From positions 1 through 31,953 of the IMG/VR virus record IMGVR_UViG_3300018424_000116: a stretch of DNA of 31,953 nt; one strand, given 5' to 3'. This DNA is from a virus. Position numbers and translations under genes: made by a program. Positions 30,508 to 31,953 of the stretch are shown here, one piece after another; position 1 is the first letter of the stretch; every line of letters starts with the position of its first letter. Below the pieces are notes generated by a model. The model saw nothing but the letters and a program-made list of their open reading frames with translations, was not told the origin of the DNA and searched no databases.

Positions 30508-30750
30508 ATGAAGAACTCTGTGGCTCTGGCAATCTGTGTTTTCCTGCTATCTACTCTCGTGTGGATCAGTGCAAACATTTATTACAAGGAGATTTCAATT
30601 TCTGGTCGCGACATCTATAACGCCAAGCGTGTATGTGATCAAAACCGAGGAGTGAAACATATTAAACTTTTTAGTGACAAACGTGAAATTGTGTGCCATA
30701 ATGGAGCCTCTTTAATCAAAACTAAAAAGAAACCAAAAGAGGAGGATTAG
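30508..30750 (+). CDS. Small single-pass membrane or exported protein (80 aa)
   Basis: The start ATG 30,508 has AAGGAGG 5-6 nt upstream. An in-frame ATG at 30,490 is less well placed. Residues 4-25 are hydrophobic (SVALAICVFLLSTLVWISAN), forming an N-terminal anchor or signal without a clear cleavage site. The rest is basic, with two cysteines (RVCDQNRG, EIVCHNGAS) and a KTKKKPKEED tail. It lies directly before the secreted transglycosylase-like gene (stop adjacent to the next ATG). Confidence 0.65.
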   Translation: MKNSVALAICVFLLSTLVWISANIYYKEISISGRDIYNAKRVCDQNRGVKHIKLFSDKREIVCHNGASLIKTKKKPKEED

Positions 30751-31416
30751 ATGAAGTCAATCGTAGCTCTCATGCTTGCCATGGTAACAACCTTCAGCTT
30801 TGCTAAGGAAACTGAATGCCGGGTCTACACACCTGAACAGGAGAACATTCTGAAGCTGGCCTATGAGGTTGGCTACAGTGAGGACTTAGGGCTTACACTT
30901 GCAGCCATCGTAAAGCAGGAATCATTTGTTGGGCCGTATATTGTGAGGGATAATCCAAATGATTACTCAACACACGAGCGAGAGGATGGTTCGGAGTGTA
31001 AGATTCGGGGGAGCTATGGTGTAACTCATATACTCTTAACTACAGGGGCTTGGCTAGAGGGTGAGACAAACCTATGGCGCGCCAGAGATACGATTGCTAG
31101 AAAGCTAGTCACAGATGATCACTACGCTATCCAGTTGGCGCTTAAGAAGCTCAAGAGTGTTCAGAAGAAAGATCAGGCATGGCGTTCACTGGTAGCCCGA
31201 TACAATGGTGCAGGCCCCGCAGCTAGAGCTTATGCTGAGGAGATTGCAGGCCATGTCCGCGAGTTTCAGAGATGTGGCCTAGTTGGTGATGTTCTTAGCC
31301 CACCAGAGCCAGAGATCCATGTCTTCGGTGAGGACGGTGAAGAAACTATCTACTACATGGACTACTCACTATTTGATTGTCGCTATGATCGCCTCAACTA
31401 TAAGGAGTTAAGTTAA
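30751..31416 (+). CDS. Secreted lytic transglycosylase-like protein
   Basis: 221 residues with signal peptide MKSIVALMLAMVTTFSFA cleaved before KE (A-x-A type: FSFA). The mature protein shows SLT-like features: LAAIVKQESFVG (catalytic Glu in KQES), GSYGVTHILL (GxxGxxQ-like, with Thr-His in place of the usual Met/Gln) and VARYNGAGPAARAYAEEI (the Y-N-G motif). It ends in a C-terminal extension of about 50 residues with two cysteines (RCGLV, FDCRYD). It would cut glycan strands in the periplasm. It lies in the early operon with membrane proteins, far from the endolysin. A defective or regulatory version is possible. Confidence 0.8.
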   Translation: MKSIVALMLAMVTTFSFAKETECRVYTPEQENILKLAYEVGYSEDLGLTLAAIVKQESFVGPYIVRDNPNDYSTHEREDGSECKIRGSYGVTHILLTTGAWLEGETNLWRARDTIARKLVTDDHYAIQLALKKLKSVQKKDQAWRSLVARYNGAGPAARAYAEEIAGHVREFQRCGLVGDVLSPPEPEIHVFGEDGEETIYYMDYSLFDCRYDRLNYKELS

Positions 31417-31953
31417 TGATAGATTTCCTACCAGAAGTTATGACTGCCCATTCTGTTGCAGGGTTCTGCACTTGGGCGGTAATTGTAGTAGCCTTCACTT
31501 TATTATTCCATGGCGCGAATCTCCTATTAACGGGGTGGTGGCTGCTTGTTGATAAGGGACGAACAAGATTACCAGTTCTTTACCATGAGTGGCTTTACAG
31601 TAACTACCGTATCTACGATTACAGTGGTGGTAAGGTAGTAGGAACCCACTACGACTTAGAGCATAACGGTGTTAGCGGCCTACGATTCAGTGAGCAGGGT
31701 ATAGAGAGAGGCCTTAAAAGGGCTAGAGAGAAACACGGAGATCACTTGATCGCTATTCCTGTACTTGGTAGTGGGGAGGGTGCAGGTTTAGCACCCGCGA
31801 TTGTGGCCTTTCTTTCAGTGGTAGCAACCTTCTTCATATACCTTCTAACCATAATGCCTATGGTATTCCTTTCAGTTGGTATCTTTATCGCTGTAAGTAT
31901 TCTTATCTCCTATCTCCGTGATGCACAATTCTACGTAAAAGAGGTAAAAGAGA
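31416..31953 (+). CDS. Membrane protein, 3' truncated by window end
   Basis: ATG 31,416 overlaps the TAA of the upstream gene (TAATG), with AAGGAG 12 nt before it. The frame stays open to the last base (179 codons). A hydrophobic N-terminus at residues about 14-46 (TWAVIVVAFTLLFHGANLLL) is followed by a soluble part of some 80 residues (YSNYRIYDYSGGKVVGTHYD; KRAREKHGDHLIAIPVLG) and at least two further helices (about 128-170). No family recognised. It is probably an inner-membrane protein acting with the secreted neighbours. Confidence 0.75.
   Translation, partial: MIDFLPEVMTAHSVAGFCTWAVIVVAFTLLFHGANLLLTGWWLLVDKGRTRLPVLYHEWLYSNYRIYDYSGGKVVGTHYDLEHNGVSGLRFSEQGIERGLKRAREKHGDHLIAIPVLGSGEGAGLAPAIVAFLSVVATFFIYLLTIMPMVFLSVGIFIAVSILISYLRDAQFYVKEVKE

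Overview
The window is a 32-kb piece of a tailed (caudovirus) phage genome, truncated at both ends. It most likely comes from a contractile-tailed phage of a gammaproteobacterium, possibly marine. The host assignment is inference from moderate GC, AGGAGG ribosome binding sites, sigma70-type promoters and gene style. A baseplate J-like protein points to a myovirus-type baseplate, whereas the replication genes are T7-like (family A DNA polymerase, gp4-like helicase, gp2.5-like SSB, gp6-like exonuclease). I see no integrase, repressor, CRISPR array, tRNA, terminase or RNA polymerase gene here, so the window suggests a lytic lifestyle using host RNA polymerase.

Region 1 (1-11,830, plus strand) holds the late host-recognition and lysis genes: baseplate J (partial), a baseplate/tail protein with an inserted carbohydrate-binding-like domain and an apparent -1 frame change near its start, a repeat-bearing tail fibre with a propeller-like C-terminus, small virion proteins, a second fibre, a fibre-assembly-like protein, a 1359-aa beta-helix tailspike, an M15 peptidase endolysin and a holin candidate. 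It converges on a hairpin near 11,855.

Region 2 (11,867-29,015, minus strand) is the early/replication block. Read right to left it has small unknown early genes (including a lipoprotein and an exported protein), a free-standing HNH endonuclease, helicase, DNA polymerase, SSB, 5'-3' exonuclease, RuvC-like resolvase, several zinc-finger-like small proteins, dUTPase, an HTH-exonuclease-zinc ribbon fusion, RNase HI, a nucleotidyltransferase-like gene with a broken frame, a glutaredoxin-like protein and very small genes. Most are packed with ATGA or TAATG overlaps, which implies translational coupling.

Region 3 (29,164-31,953, plus strand) is a divergent early operon: a GatB/YqeY-domain protein, four small unknowns, a secreted lytic-transglycosylase-like protein and a truncated membrane protein. 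The divergent promoters at 29,052-29,112 share a palindrome that supplies both -35 boxes. A second control region at 29,784-29,969 has two sigma70-like promoters and nested inverted repeats.

The strongest single observation is an ORF-less group I intron of 255 nt (21,511-21,765, minus strand). It interrupts the DNA polymerase gene inside the catalytic HDE motif, with P1, P10, P2-P9 pairings and splice sites that can be read directly. Splicing restores an 846-aa polymerase. The HNH gene about 5 kb away could be its mobility partner, which is inference. Two other genes (940-2204 and 12,871-13,469) need a one-base frame correction to give family-like N-termini. One of these sits exactly on a T_TTA_AAA slippery heptamer.
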